Shown: positions 1 to 9,066, numbered from the stretch's first letter. The stretch is DNA of 34,192 bases from Marinosulfonomonas sp. (GCA_030625325.1 DAOURA010000007.1:1-34192); one strand, 5' to 3'. Translations and numbers: made by a program. The notes: generated by a model from the letters alone, not told the origin.

Positions 1-229
1 AAAGCGCGGGGCGCTGCGACAGCCGACCTTTGGTCTTTGGCCGGTGGCGTTGCGCGATGATCTGCGCGCGGCATTGGAAAGTGGCACCCGCAAAATCGTG
101 TTGTGGACAGACAAACACGGGGCGGCCACGGCGGTGTTTGACCCGGTGCCGTATGACCCGTTTTTCAATATCAACACGGCGCAGGATCTGGATATCGCGC
201 GCGCGATGCTGGCGGGGGGTAGGCCATGA
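1..229 (+). CDS. mobA: Molybdenum cofactor guanylyltransferase, C-terminal part (5' end outside window)
   Basis: Reading frame open from base 2, so the start lies upstream of the window. MobA attaches GMP from GTP to molybdopterin to give the guanine dinucleotide cofactor used by DMSO-reductase-type enzymes in the cytoplasm. The visible tail holds the QPTFGLWPV block followed by a charged helix (RDDLRAAL), and ends with a DPFFNINTAQDL segment. These are typical of the MobA C-terminus, where the NINTPEDL-like motif is conserved. The stop overlaps the next start as ATGA at 226-229, so it is translationally coupled to the mobB-moeA fusion. Only about 75 codons are seen; the N-terminal GTP-binding motif cannot be checked. 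Confidence 0.88.
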   Translation, partial: KRGALRQPTFGLWPVALRDDLRAALESGTRKIVLWTDKHGAATAVFDPVPYDPFFNINTAQDLDIARAMLAGGRP

Positions 230-2007
230 AAGTTTTTGGTGTTACCGGCTGGAAGAATGCCGGAAAAACCGGGTTGATGGAGCGGCTGGTGACGGAAATC
301 ACCCGGCGCGGTTTCACGGTTTCCACGATTAAACACGCGCATCATTCTTTTGACGTTGATCAGGCTGGCACTGACAGTTTCCGCCATCGTGCGGCAGGTG
401 CGGGTGAGGTTTTACTGTCGTCCGAAAAAAGATGGGCCTTGATGCACGAAGCGATGGGCGCGGATGAGGCGACGCTGAACGAATTATTGGGCAAGCTGGA
501 CCCCGTTGATCTGGTTCTGGTTGAGGGCTTTAAACGCGAGCCCCACCCCAAGGTCGAGGCCCACAGGCAGGCCGCGGGCAATCCGTTAATCGCCCCCGGT
601 GACGACAGCATTCTGGCCGTGGCCAGTGATGTTGATCTGGCGGGGGTGACGGTTGTTCAGTTTGAATTGGATGATACGGGTGCGATTGCAGATTTTATTT
701 TGCAAAAGGTCGGGTTGATGCCGGTTGTGCGTGAAAACCCGGTGCCGGATTTGCAGCCCCCCAGCCTGAAGGATGATTGTTTTGCCCTGCCACCGGGGGT
801 GGACTGGGTGCCGGTGGATGATGCGCTTGCCGCCCTGCGGGACCGGTTGTCGGTGGCCGTCGGTGTGCAGAGGCTGGCGGTGCCGGACACGCTGGGCCGG
901 ATTTTGGCGGCGGATGTTCATGCGCCGCGTTCCAACCCGCCGGGGGCCAATTCGGCCGTTGATGGGTATGGCGTTGCCCATGCATCAACCGGGGCCGGGG
1001 CGCAGGTTTTGCCATTGGTTGACGGGCGCGCGGCGGCGGGTGGGCCGCTGGGGCGGGCCGTTCCGGCGGGGCAAGCGGTTCGGATTTTGACCGGTGCGCT
1101 GATCCCTGAGGGCGTTGATACGATCGTCATGCAGGAAGATGTAAATGTCCAAGATGGCCATGTGGCCTTTGAAGGCCCCCTGAAACCCGGTGCGAATGCG
1201 CGAAAGGCCGGCGAAGATATTCTGGCGGGTGATGTCGCCCTGCCGCAGGGGCACCATGTGCGCGCGCCTGATCTGGCGCTGATGTCGGCGGTGGGGTGCC
1301 AAAAGGTGCAGGTATTCAACAGGTTGCGGGTTGGGGTGTTGTCCACCGGTGACGAAATTGTGGCCCCCGGCAGTGATATGACCGTGTCCAAAACGTTTGA
1401 CGCCAATCGGCCGATGCTGTTGGGGCTTGCGCAGAAATGGGGGTATGATGCGGTTGATCTGGGCCATGTGCGTGATGACCGCACCGCGTTAAAGGATTGT
1501 CTGAACCGCGCGGCGGGTGAGGCCGATATCATCCTGACATCCGGCGGCGCCTCTGCGGGCGACGAAGACCACCTGTCGGCCCTGCTGGATGAAGAAGGCG
1601 CGTTGTTTACATGGCGCGTTGCCCTGAAACCGGGGCGGCCACTGGCATTGGCGATGTGGGGCGGGGTGCCGGTGTTTGGCCTGCCCGGAAACCCGGTTGC
1701 GGCACTGGTTTGCACGTTGATGTTTGCACGTCCGGCAATGTCGGCCCTGTCGGGCGGGCAATGGTTGCACCCACAGGGGTTTAATGTGCCGGCGGCCTTT
1801 GAAAAGAACAAGAAACCGGGGCGGCGGGAATACCTGCGCGCCCGCCTGAACAGCGCGGGTGAGGCCGAGGTTTACCCATCAGAAGGGTCAGGGCGTATTG
1901 CGGGCCTAAGCTGGGCGGATGGTCTGGTAGAACTGGAAGACGGCGGGCGCCAAATCCGCCCGGGTGATCCGGTTCGCTTTATCCCATATGCCAGTTTTGG
2001 CCTATAG
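226..2007 (+). CDS. Bifunctional MobB-MoeA fusion: MGD biosynthesis adaptor / molybdopterin molybdotransferase
   Basis: 593 residues in two modules. Residues 1-165 are a MobB P-loop domain: Walker A GWKNAGKT at 8-15, the IKHAHH segment at 35-40 and DLVLVEGFK at 95-103. Residues 185-593 are MoeA: NSAVDGYGV at 242-250, KAGEDI at 327-332, STGDEIV at 373-379, TSGGASAGDED at 438-448, KPGRPLALA at 468-476 and GLPGNPVAAL at 485-494. MoeA inserts molybdate into adenylylated molybdopterin; MobB is a GTP-binding accessory to MobA. The fusion directly follows mobA with a 4-base overlap, so the last steps of cofactor maturation are co-transcribed. MobB and MoeA are separate proteins in E. coli. Both halves look complete and no motif is broken. 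Confidence 0.93.
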   Translation: MKVFGVTGWKNAGKTGLMERLVTEITRRGFTVSTIKHAHHSFDVDQAGTDSFRHRAAGAGEVLLSSEKRWALMHEAMGADEATLNELLGKLDPVDLVLVEGFKREPHPKVEAHRQAAGNPLIAPGDDSILAVASDVDLAGVTVVQFELDDTGAIADFILQKVGLMPVVRENPVPDLQPPSLKDDCFALPPGVDWVPVDDALAALRDRLSVAVGVQRLAVPDTLGRILAADVHAPRSNPPGANSAVDGYGVAHASTGAGAQVLPLVDGRAAAGGPLGRAVPAGQAVRILTGALIPEGVDTIVMQEDVNVQDGHVAFEGPLKPGANARKAGEDILAGDVALPQGHHVRAPDLALMSAVGCQKVQVFNRLRVGVLSTGDEIVAPGSDMTVSKTFDANRPMLLGLAQKWGYDAVDLGHVRDDRTALKDCLNRAAGEADIILTSGGASAGDEDHLSALLDEEGALFTWRVALKPGRPLALAMWGGVPVFGLPGNPVAALVCTLMFARPAMSALSGGQWLHPQGFNVPAAFEKNKKPGRREYLRARLNSAGEAEVYPSEGSGRIAGLSWADGLVELEDGGRQIRPGDPVRFIPYASFGL

Positions 2008-2015
2008 ACGCACAG

Positions 2016-3053
2016 CTAGTCAAACGTGCCGGTGGCCCGCCCCAGCAACATAAACGCACGCGCGGTGCGGGTGTCGGTCAGTTCAATGATTTCCTGATCG
2101 CTGGCGGTTTTTTCAAACCCTGAAAACGTGTGGTCAAACTTGCGCAGAAAATGGTGAACACAGTCACGAAAGATCGTGTCCTGACGCATTCGTCCAGCGG
2201 CAAGTGCCAGGCTTGAGCGGTCACGAATACCCCCAAGCATCGCCATTTGTTTGCCCCGCTCACCCACGGCAAAGCGCCGCCAGATTTCAGGGCGGGCGCG
2301 GTCGGGGCGCAGGTCATCCATATAGATGCCGTCCTGTGACAACAGGGTCAGCACGTCCTGGGCCGCCTGAACCAGTTGGGATGTGTTTCTGTCCTGCATG
2401 GCCCGGCGCAGGGCGCGAAAGCCTTCTTTGTCGTTGGGCGTTTCGGGAAAATGCAGGGCGCGAATGAAATCACTGACAGACAGGGGGGGGGCCAGTTCCT
2501 CGGCCGGGGTGCCAAGGGCAAGGGTGGCCTGTTCTTTGGCCTGTGCATCGTCCTGCCCGCCCAGTGCGGCCTTTTCCGGGCCGTCTGTTTTGGATGAATC
2601 GGGGCGGGATGATGTGAAAATGGCCAAAGTAGCATCAGTTTTACGCTGTGCGGCGGCGATTTCATCCAATTTTTGTTCAACCATGGGTTTGACGCCGATA
2701 ACACCTGATTGTTGTTGTTGAATATAGGTGTGGCGCATGGCGTTTACGGCCGCCTGCAGGCGCTCGGATTCTTCTTTCATGATCTGGGTGGCGCGCGATG
2801 TCATGGCCCCGATCCAGATCAGGGCAACGGGCATAAAAATTGCAAACAGGGTCAGAACGAAACGAGTGGTATCAATTCGGGGGCCTGACCCGTCTTTGCC
2901 GCCCGATGCAAACACAAAAAACAAAGTAACGGCCAAAAGCCACAGCGCCGACAGCACGGTGGCGATTACCTCAGTTGAGGTAAAAGACATTTGATCCTTG
3001 CGCCTTGAAAAGATGCCCAGATCAATGGTTTTTGGATCGTCTTGTTCAGCCAT
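2016..3053 (-). CDS. Unrecognised membrane protein with two N-terminal TM segments and a coiled coil
   Basis: 345 residues from the ATG at 3053. An in-frame GTG two codons upstream (3059) is an alternative; neither has a clear ribosome binding site. After a short polar N-terminus there are two hydrophobic segments at about 28-50 and 64-84. A charged, probably helical coiled-coil region with QQQQ follows at about 88-145, then an acidic/Ala-rich linker to about 190. The C-terminal soluble domain (about 195-345) has motifs such as SVSDFIRALHFPET and FRDCVHHFLRKFDHTF. I recognise no family and assign no function. It is convergent with moeA (8-base gap) and lies 24 bases downstream of greA on the same strand, so it may be read from the greA transcript. 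Confidence 0.8.
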   Translation of the reverse strand: MAEQDDPKTIDLGIFSRRKDQMSFTSTEVIATVLSALWLLAVTLFFVFASGGKDGSGPRIDTTRFVLTLFAIFMPVALIWIGAMTSRATQIMKEESERLQAAVNAMRHTYIQQQQSGVIGVKPMVEQKLDEIAAAQRKTDATLAIFTSSRPDSSKTDGPEKAALGGQDDAQAKEQATLALGTPAEELAPPLSVSDFIRALHFPETPNDKEGFRALRRAMQDRNTSQLVQAAQDVLTLLSQDGIYMDDLRPDRARPEIWRRFAVGERGKQMAMLGGIRDRSSLALAAGRMRQDTIFRDCVHHFLRKFDHTFSGFEKTASDQEIIELTDTRTARAFMLLGRATGTFD

Positions 3054-3077
3054 CCCCACCGGGGCCCCGCTTTCCCG

Positions 3078-3548
3078 TCAGATAAATTTTACTGACAGGA
3101 TCTCATATGATTTTCCACCGCCCGGCGTGCGGACTTCTACGCTGTCGCCTTCATCTTTGCCGATCAGGGCACGCGCAAGCGGTGACTTGATATTCAGTTT
3201 AGATGCTTCGATATCGGCCTCTGGCTCACCCACGATCATAAAAGTTTTTTCTTCGTCGGTGTCTTCGTCAACCAGCAGAACAGTTGCGCCGAATTTGATT
3301 GCACCTGACAGGCTGGTCGGGTCGATGACTTCGGCCAGTGAAATGGTGCCTGAAAGTTCCTTTATTCGCCCTTCAATGAACGAATGCTTTTCACGGGCTG
3401 AATGGTATTCAGCATTTTCCGACAAATCGCCGTGATCGCGCGCCTCGGCAACCGCCCTGATGATTGCAGGGCGCTCAACCGATTTGAGCAATTTTAATTC
3501 GTCGTTTAGCGCGGCATAGCCAGCGCGGGTCATTGGTATTTTTTCCAT
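3078..3548 (-). CDS. greA: Transcription elongation factor GreA
   Basis: 156 residues from the ATG at 3548, the normal GreA length. The frame stays open further upstream to about 3986, but that extension has no GreA similarity and runs over the divergent ETF-QO start, so it is rejected. GreA binds the RNA polymerase secondary channel and stimulates cleavage of backtracked transcripts. The N-terminal coiled coil carries RAVAEARDHGDLSENAEYH (about 37-55), where the conserved acidic tip residues D and E sit. The C-terminal FKBP-like domain includes the block KSPLARALIGKDEGD and the end GKSYEILSVKFI. It precedes the 345-residue membrane-protein gene and is divergent from the ETF-QO gene. Confidence 0.96.
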   Translation of the reverse strand: MEKIPMTRAGYAALNDELKLLKSVERPAIIRAVAEARDHGDLSENAEYHSAREKHSFIEGRIKELSGTISLAEVIDPTSLSGAIKFGATVLLVDEDTDEEKTFMIVGEPEADIEASKLNIKSPLARALIGKDEGDSVEVRTPGGGKSYEILSVKFI

Positions 3549-3611
3549 AAGTCCGTTGCCGTTTTCAATGCGGTCTATCCCCAGAATCAAAACCACGTAA
3601 TTCGCGATCAT

Positions 3612-3740
3612 GCAAGTAATGTTAGCAAGGTTATGCCCGTTGGCCCCCAATGCCGGGTGATTGGGGCACCCTAAGGGGGTTTTAGGGCGCTGGTGTACTT
3701 GCGGTGGGCCATGTGTTTCGGATACCCAACGTTGCAAGTA
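3612..3740. promoter_or_regulatory. Divergent greA / ETF-QO intergenic region with three GCAAGTA sites
   Basis: The 223-base gap between divergent starts holds GCAAGTA at 3612-3618 and 3734-3740 on plus, and its reverse complement TACTTGC at 3696-3702. The two plus copies extend to the 10-mer TGCAAGTAAT (3611-3620 and 3733-3742). A 7-bp stem, CCCCAAT with ATTGGGG (3645-3651 / 3660-3666), lies between them. The repeats could be operators for a shared regulator. I see no convincing -35/-10 pair. The repeats are read directly from the sequence; their function is inferred. Confidence 0.3.
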
Positions 3741-3771
3741 ATAAACAACACCCGCAACACCGAGGTTAACA

Positions 3772-5424
3772 ATGGCCAATATTGAACGCGAATCCATGGA
3801 ATATGATGTGGTAATTGTGGGGGCTGGCCCTGCGGGCCTGTCTGCTGCCATTCGTCTAAAGCAACTGAACAGCGATCTGGATGTTGTGGTATTGGAAAAA
3901 GGCTCAGAGGTGGGTGCGCATATCTTGTCGGGCGCGGTTCTGGATGCCGGTGGTCTGGATGCCCTGATCCCTGACTGGAAGGCCAAAGGCGCGCCAATTT
4001 CTGTGCCGGTGAAAAAGGATAATTTTTACATCCTTGGGGAAGGCGGCAAGATACGCCTGCCCAACTTTCTGATGCCGCCGCTGATGTCAAACCACGGCAA
4101 ATATATCGTTTCTATGGGCAATGTATGCCGCTGGATGGCCGAACAGGCGGAAGAGCTGGGCGTTGAAATTTTTCCGGGCATGGCCTGTTCGGAACTGGTT
4201 TTCGGTGAGGGTGGTGAATTAAAGGGCGTTGTCGCCGGTGAATTTGGCAAGAACGCCGATGGCACCCCGTCGGATGCCTATGAACCGGGGATGGAGCTGT
4301 ACGGAAAATACGTGTTTCTGTCCGAAGGGGTGCGCGGATCCCTGTCAAAGGAAGTGATCGAAAAATATCAGTTGGACGCAAATTGCGATGTGCCGAAATT
4401 CGGCCTTGGCATGAAGGAAATCTGGGAAATTGACCCTGCCAAGCACCGCGAGGGCACCGTGACCCACACGATGGGCTGGCCGCTGGGCTGGAAAAATGGC
4501 GGTGGTTCATTTGTTTACCATCTGGATAATAACCAGGTTTATGTCGGCTATATCGTTGATTTGAACTATAAAAACCCATATTTCAAACCCTATATGGCGT
4601 TTCAGAACTTCAAACACCACCCGATGATGGCCGATCTTTTAAAGGGCGGAAAACGGGTGGCTTATGGTGCGCGCGCCGTGACCAAGGGCGGCATTCAGTC
4701 GGTGCCAAAGACCGTGTTCCCCGGTGGGGCGCTGTTGGGCTGTTCGGCGGGGCTGGTTAATCTGCCGCGCATTAAGGGTAACCATAATGCGATGCATTCC
4801 GGCATTGCCGCGGCCGAGGCCGCACATGCGGCCATAAAAGACGGGCGTTCGGGTGATGAACTGGTGGCCTATGACGCGGCCCTGCATTCCGGGCCGGTCG
4901 GCAAGGATCTGACACCGGTGCGCAATGTTGCGCCGATGAACGGGCGCTGGGGCATTTTGGCCGGTCTGACGCTGGGCGGGTTTGACATGTGGTTTCAGAC
5001 GATTTTTCGGTTTTCGCTGTTTGGCACGCTGAAGCATGGTAAAAACGATGCCCAGTCAACCGAACCGGCCGATATGCATAAGCCGATCAATTACCGCAAA
5101 CCCGATGGCACGCTTAGCTTTGATCGGCTGACCAGCGTTAGTTTTTCGGCCACCAACCACGAAGAAAGCCAGCCAGCGCATCTGAAGCTAAAGGACCCCG
5201 AGGTTCCGATTGCCGTGAACCTGCCGAAATTTGCCGAGCCTGCGCAACGCTATTGCCCGGCGGGGGTCTACGAAGTGATCAGGGAAGAGGGTCAGGACCC
5301 AAAGTTCGTGATCAATTTCCAAAACTGCGTACATTGCAAGACCTGCGACATCAAAGACCCAAGCCAGAATATTACCTGGACAGTGCCACAGGGGGGCGAC
5401 GGGCCGAATTATCCGAATATGTAA
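3772..5424 (+). CDS. Electron transfer flavoprotein-ubiquinone oxidoreductase (ETF dehydrogenase)
   Basis: 550 residues, the usual family length. This inner-membrane-associated iron-sulfur flavoprotein passes electrons from ETF, reduced by acyl-CoA and amino-acid dehydrogenases, to ubiquinone. The FAD Rossmann motif VIVGAGPAGLSAA lies at about 14-26 and the segment EKGSEVGAHILSGAV at about 42-56. The GGIQSVPKTVFPGGALLGCSAG block is in the middle. The C-terminal 4Fe-4S ligands are the cysteine of RYCPAGVYE and the three of NCVHCKTC, close to the end at NITWTVPQGG. The start ATG has GAGG about 5 bases upstream. A second in-frame ATG nine codons in (MEYDVVIVG) is possible. It stands alone, divergent from greA, and links to fatty-acid and branched-chain amino-acid oxidation. 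Confidence 0.97.
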   Translation: MANIERESMEYDVVIVGAGPAGLSAAIRLKQLNSDLDVVVLEKGSEVGAHILSGAVLDAGGLDALIPDWKAKGAPISVPVKKDNFYILGEGGKIRLPNFLMPPLMSNHGKYIVSMGNVCRWMAEQAEELGVEIFPGMACSELVFGEGGELKGVVAGEFGKNADGTPSDAYEPGMELYGKYVFLSEGVRGSLSKEVIEKYQLDANCDVPKFGLGMKEIWEIDPAKHREGTVTHTMGWPLGWKNGGGSFVYHLDNNQVYVGYIVDLNYKNPYFKPYMAFQNFKHHPMMADLLKGGKRVAYGARAVTKGGIQSVPKTVFPGGALLGCSAGLVNLPRIKGNHNAMHSGIAAAEAAHAAIKDGRSGDELVAYDAALHSGPVGKDLTPVRNVAPMNGRWGILAGLTLGGFDMWFQTIFRFSLFGTLKHGKNDAQSTEPADMHKPINYRKPDGTLSFDRLTSVSFSATNHEESQPAHLKLKDPEVPIAVNLPKFAEPAQRYCPAGVYEVIREEGQDPKFVINFQNCVHCKTCDIKDPSQNITWTVPQGGDGPNYPNM

Positions 5425-5524
5425 ATCTTATGTGAAATGGGGCGTATGACGTTGCGCCTGCATTGTTTTGAGAGTGGCATGGCCCTAGGTTTATCTGTGT
5501 GGCTTGCCTTGAAAGGAACCATTC

Positions 5525-7228
5525 GTGGTTAGTAAAACTGTTCGTTCTTTAATTTTCGCGGCCTCTATGGCGGGTATTTTGGTGTCTTCGCCGGTGCAGG
5601 CGGACGGGTTTGCCGGGGCCTATCTGGCGGGGCGCAATGCGTTGTCTGCGAATGATTTCCCAGCGGCGGCCAGTTATTTCACACGGGCGCTGATACAGGA
5701 CCCGTCAAATTTTGACCTGATGGAAAGCGCGCTGTTGGCGTATGTTGATCAGGGCGATATCGACCGGGCGATGGCCGTTGCGCGCCGTTTGAACGGTGAA
5801 GACCCGGCCCATCAGATTGCCAATCTGGTCCTTATGGCCAATGCGATGCAGTCCGAAAACCACGAAGGCGCGGTTGCCGGCCTTGAAAGTGGCGAAGTGG
5901 TCGGGCCATTGGTTGATGGCCTTGCACTGGCGTGGTTTCAGGTGGCACAGGGCAAAATGTCGGATGCATTGGCTTCATTTGACAAGGTTTCAAACCAGCC
6001 CGGATTGCAGGGTTTTGGATACTATCACAAGGCGCTGGCGCTAACGCTGGTGGGGGATCTGGAAGGCGCCGAGGCGATCTTTTCGGGTAAGGCAGGTGTC
6101 ACCGTGCCACCAACCCGGCGGGGCATAATTGCACAGGCCGAAATCCTTAGTCAGTTGGAAAGAAACGATGACGCGCTGGCCCTGATGGATGCTGTTTTTG
6201 GCAATGATCTGGACCCGTCACTGACGGATATCCGCGCGCGGCTGACGGCGGGGGAAACCCTGCCGTTGTCGGCTGTGCGAAATACCCGCGATGGTTTGGC
6301 AGAGGTATTTTTTGGTGTGGCCGGTGCGCTAAGTGGTGAGGCACAGGATGGCTATACCCTGATTTATACCCGCATGGCGGAATATCTGCGCCCCGGGCAT
6401 GTTGATTCGATTTTGCTAACCGCGCAGTTGCTGGAAAATCTGGGGCGGTTCGATCTGGCAACACAGGCCTATGACCGTATCCCGGACGACGCTTCCGTGT
6501 TCCATGTGGCCGAGCTGGGGCGGGCCAATGCCCTGCGCCAGTCTGGCAATACGCAGGCCGCGATTGAGGTGTTGGAACAACTGTCCCAAAGCCACGCAGA
6601 TTTATCCCAGGTGCATCTGGCCCTTGGCGATGCCTATCGCAGGATGGAACGCTTTGACGATGCATCAAAGGCGTATAACCGCGCCGTGGCCTTGTATAAA
6701 ACGCCCGAGCAATCCCAGTGGGTGACGTATTACACACGCGGCATCACCCATGAGCGGATGAAAAGATGGGACCTGGCCGAGGCAGATTTTCGCACCGCGC
6801 TGGAGCTGCAACCGGACCAGCCGCAGGTATTGAATTACCTTGGATATTCCTTTGTGGAAATGCAGATCAACCTGGATGAGGCCCTTAAAATGATTGAACG
6901 GGCCGTCACTGCGCGCCCTGATGATGGCTATATCACGGATTCACTGGGCTGGGTCATGTACCGCCTTGGGCGTTATGGCGAAGCGGTTTCCATTATGGAA
7001 CGGGCAACCGAACTGATGGCCGTGGATCCAATTGTTAACGACCATCTGGGTGACGTTTACTGGGCCGTGGGTCGGCGGCGCGAAGCCGAGTTTCAGTGGA
7101 GCCGGGCGATGTCATTTGAACCCGATGAAGAAGACGCAACCCGCATTCGGCGCAAACTGGAAGTGGGCCTTGATCAGGTGCTGGAAGAAGAAGGCGCAGA
7201 CCCGATTTCGATAGCCAATGACGGTTAA
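5525..7228 (+). CDS. Secreted tetratricopeptide-repeat protein
   Basis: 567 residues, GTG start with AAAGGA about 8 bases upstream. Residues 1-26 look like a Sec signal peptide with probable cleavage after VQA, so the product is predicted periplasmic or envelope-bound. The rest is built of TPR-like helical pairs. They are clearest at about 40-100 (LSANDFPAAASYFTRALIQDPS) and from about 310 to 540, with several repeats including LADLSQVHLALGDAYRRM-like and YLGYSFVEM-like units. The C-terminus is acidic. TPR arrays mediate protein contacts and no enzymatic motif is present. It overlaps ispE by 11 bases, so the two are probably co-transcribed. The partner is unknown. Confidence 0.88.
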   Translation: MVSKTVRSLIFAASMAGILVSSPVQADGFAGAYLAGRNALSANDFPAAASYFTRALIQDPSNFDLMESALLAYVDQGDIDRAMAVARRLNGEDPAHQIANLVLMANAMQSENHEGAVAGLESGEVVGPLVDGLALAWFQVAQGKMSDALASFDKVSNQPGLQGFGYYHKALALTLVGDLEGAEAIFSGKAGVTVPPTRRGIIAQAEILSQLERNDDALALMDAVFGNDLDPSLTDIRARLTAGETLPLSAVRNTRDGLAEVFFGVAGALSGEAQDGYTLIYTRMAEYLRPGHVDSILLTAQLLENLGRFDLATQAYDRIPDDASVFHVAELGRANALRQSGNTQAAIEVLEQLSQSHADLSQVHLALGDAYRRMERFDDASKAYNRAVALYKTPEQSQWVTYYTRGITHERMKRWDLAEADFRTALELQPDQPQVLNYLGYSFVEMQINLDEALKMIERAVTARPDDGYITDSLGWVMYRLGRYGEAVSIMERATELMAVDPIVNDHLGDVYWAVGRRREAEFQWSRAMSFEPDEEDATRIRRKLEVGLDQVLEEEGADPISIANDG

Positions 7229-8075
7229 GGGCTTTGCACCAGCGAAAATCAACCTGACGCTGCATGTGACCGGCCAGCGGGATGATGGGTTTCACACACT
7301 GGACAGTCTGGTGGTGTTTGGGGCGGCCCGTGATCAGATTATCGTTCGTGAAGCCAGTGAACTATCCCTAACAGTTGAAGGCCCCGAGGCCGCAAATGTG
7401 CCGCCCGGACAGGACAATCTGGTGATGCGCGCGGCCGGTCTGATGGCCAAAGGGCGCGGTGCGGCGATTACCCTGATAAAGAACCTGCCAGTTGCGTCTG
7501 GCATTGGTGGCGGGTCGGCGGATGCGGCCGCCACCCTGCGGGCCTTGTCGCAGTTTTGGGGTGAGCCCCTGCCCAAGCCGGGGGAAATTTTGAACCTTGG
7601 CGCGGATGTGCCGGTGTGTATGGGGCGCCGTCCCACACGTATGGCCGGGATCGGTGAGGTTCTGTCACCTGCGCCCGACATGCCGGAATATTCGGGCATG
7701 GTTTTGGTGAACCCCCGTGTCAGTGTCTCCACCCCGGAAATATTCAGGCGTTTGGAAAATAAGTGTAACCCGGCGATGCCGGATGTGATCCCCACATTTG
7801 GCGGGGCGCAGGGGTTGGCCGATTGGCTGACTGATCAGCGTAATGATCTGGAGGTACCAGCAATTTCGGTGCAGCCGGTGATTGGCGATGTATTGCAGGC
7901 GATCAAAGACACCGGCAGCCTGATCGCACGAATGTCCGGGTCTGGGGCGACCTGTTTCGGTTTGTTTGAAACCGAATATCAGGCCAAAGCCGCACGAGCA
8001 AAAATTTATGCAACCCACCCGGAATGGTGGGGCGTCTGGTTCGGGCTAAACCCGGTTGAGTTGAACCCTAACTAA
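7218..8075 (+). CDS. ispE: 4-diphosphocytidyl-2-C-methyl-D-erythritol kinase
   Basis: 285 residues of the GHMP kinase family. IspE phosphorylates CDP-methylerythritol in the MEP isoprenoid pathway in the cytoplasm. The N-terminal APAKINLTLHV holds the catalytic-region lysine (K10). The glycine-rich ATP loop is PVASGIGGGSADAAATL at about 91-107. LGADVP at 128-133 carries the catalytic aspartate (D130), and the C-terminal motif MSGSGATCFGLF is near 240. The start lies inside the last codons of the TPR gene, so translation is likely coupled. Its 3' end overlaps the convergent polyprenyl synthase gene by 8 bases. Confidence 0.97.
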   Translation: MTVKGFAPAKINLTLHVTGQRDDGFHTLDSLVVFGAARDQIIVREASELSLTVEGPEAANVPPGQDNLVMRAAGLMAKGRGAAITLIKNLPVASGIGGGSADAAATLRALSQFWGEPLPKPGEILNLGADVPVCMGRRPTRMAGIGEVLSPAPDMPEYSGMVLVNPRVSVSTPEIFRRLENKCNPAMPDVIPTFGGAQGLADWLTDQRNDLEVPAISVQPVIGDVLQAIKDTGSLIARMSGSGATCFGLFETEYQAKAARAKIYATHPEWWGVWFGLNPVELNPN

Positions 8076-9066
8076 CGCGCGCCACCACATAATCCGCCAG
8101 ATCAATCAGCATTTCGCGGATCGGGTGGTCAGGTAATTCGCCCAATGCATCCTTGGCCCGCCCGGCCCATGCCAGTGCGTCGTCACGCGCAGCGTTCAGC
8201 GCACCGTGCTTTTTCAACAGCTTCAGCGCGTGTTCCAGATCACCGTCTTTCTGGTTGCCCTTTTCGATCACACGCAGCCAGAATTCGCGCTCTGCCTGAT
8301 CTGCGCGGGCAATGGCCTTAATCACCGGCAGGGTCAGTTTGCGTTCACGAAAGTCGTCACCAATATTTTTTCCGATGGCGGCAGAGCCGTCATAATCCAA
8401 CAGGTCGTCAACGATCTGAAAACACACCCCAAGGGCATCGCCGTAAGTGTGCAGCGCGTTAACCTGTGCCTCGGGGGCGCCTGCGATGACACAGCCCACC
8501 TTGGTTGCCGCCGAAAACAGGGCTGCGGTTTTGCCGCGCACGATTTTCAGGTAAATGTCTTCTGTTGTTGCCAGATCCTGCGCCGCGGTTAATTGCAGCA
8601 CTTCGCCCTCGGCGATGGTGGCAGAGGCGTTGGCCAGAATGTCCAGCACCCGCATTGATCCGGTTTCTGTCATCAACTGAAACGACCGCGCGAACAGATA
8701 ATCGCCCACCAGAACCGATGATTTATTATCCCATAGCAAATTGGCCGTTGGCCGCCCGCGCCGCTGGCCGCTTTCGTCAACCACGTCATCATGCAGCAAC
8801 GTGGCCGTGTGAATGAATTCAACCGTGGCCGCCAGATGTATGTGATACGGCCCGTCATAGCCACACAGCCGCGCCGCCGCCAACGTCAACAGGGGGCGCA
8901 GGCGTTTGCCGCCAGCCTCAATCAAATGGGCGGTGACTTCGGGGATGCGGGGGGCGTGTTCTGATGCCATGCGGTCACGGATTAACGTGCCCACGGCCTG
9001 CATATCATCGGCCAGATGGCTGGCCAGACGTTCATGTGGTTTTGTTTGTGCGTTATCCAGGCCCAT
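8068..9066 (-). CDS. Polyprenyl diphosphate synthase (ubiquinone side chain)
   Basis: 332 residues from the ATG at 9066, with GGAG 5 bases upstream; an in-frame GTG sits one codon earlier but too close to that site. The enzyme condenses isopentenyl diphosphate onto an allylic primer to make the long tail of ubiquinone. The first aspartate-rich motif is HDDVVD at 92-97, preceded by small residues (ATLL), which suits a long-chain product. GGKRLRP is at 52-58 and the second motif is QIVDDLLDYDG. Rhodobacteraceae mostly make ubiquinone-10, so a decaprenyl product is likely, but chain length cannot be read here. It is tail-to-tail with ispE. Confidence 0.94.
   Translation of the reverse strand: MGLDNAQTKPHERLASHLADDMQAVGTLIRDRMASEHAPRIPEVTAHLIEAGGKRLRPLLTLAAARLCGYDGPYHIHLAATVEFIHTATLLHDDVVDESGQRRGRPTANLLWDNKSSVLVGDYLFARSFQLMTETGSMRVLDILANASATIAEGEVLQLTAAQDLATTEDIYLKIVRGKTAALFSAATKVGCVIAGAPEAQVNALHTYGDALGVCFQIVDDLLDYDGSAAIGKNIGDDFRERKLTLPVIKAIARADQAEREFWLRVIEKGNQKDGDLEHALKLLKKHGALNAARDDALAWAGRAKDALGELPDHPIREMLIDLADYVVARVS

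Noticed and set aside
918-1811. Open frame of about 297 codons on minus, opposite moeA
   Set aside because: The plus strand encodes intact MoeA motifs throughout; the minus product is low-complexity and has no family features.
3549-3986. N-terminal extension of greA to about 302 residues
   Set aside because: GreA homology starts at MEKIPMTRAGY (3548), and the extension overlaps the divergent ETF-QO start and coding region.
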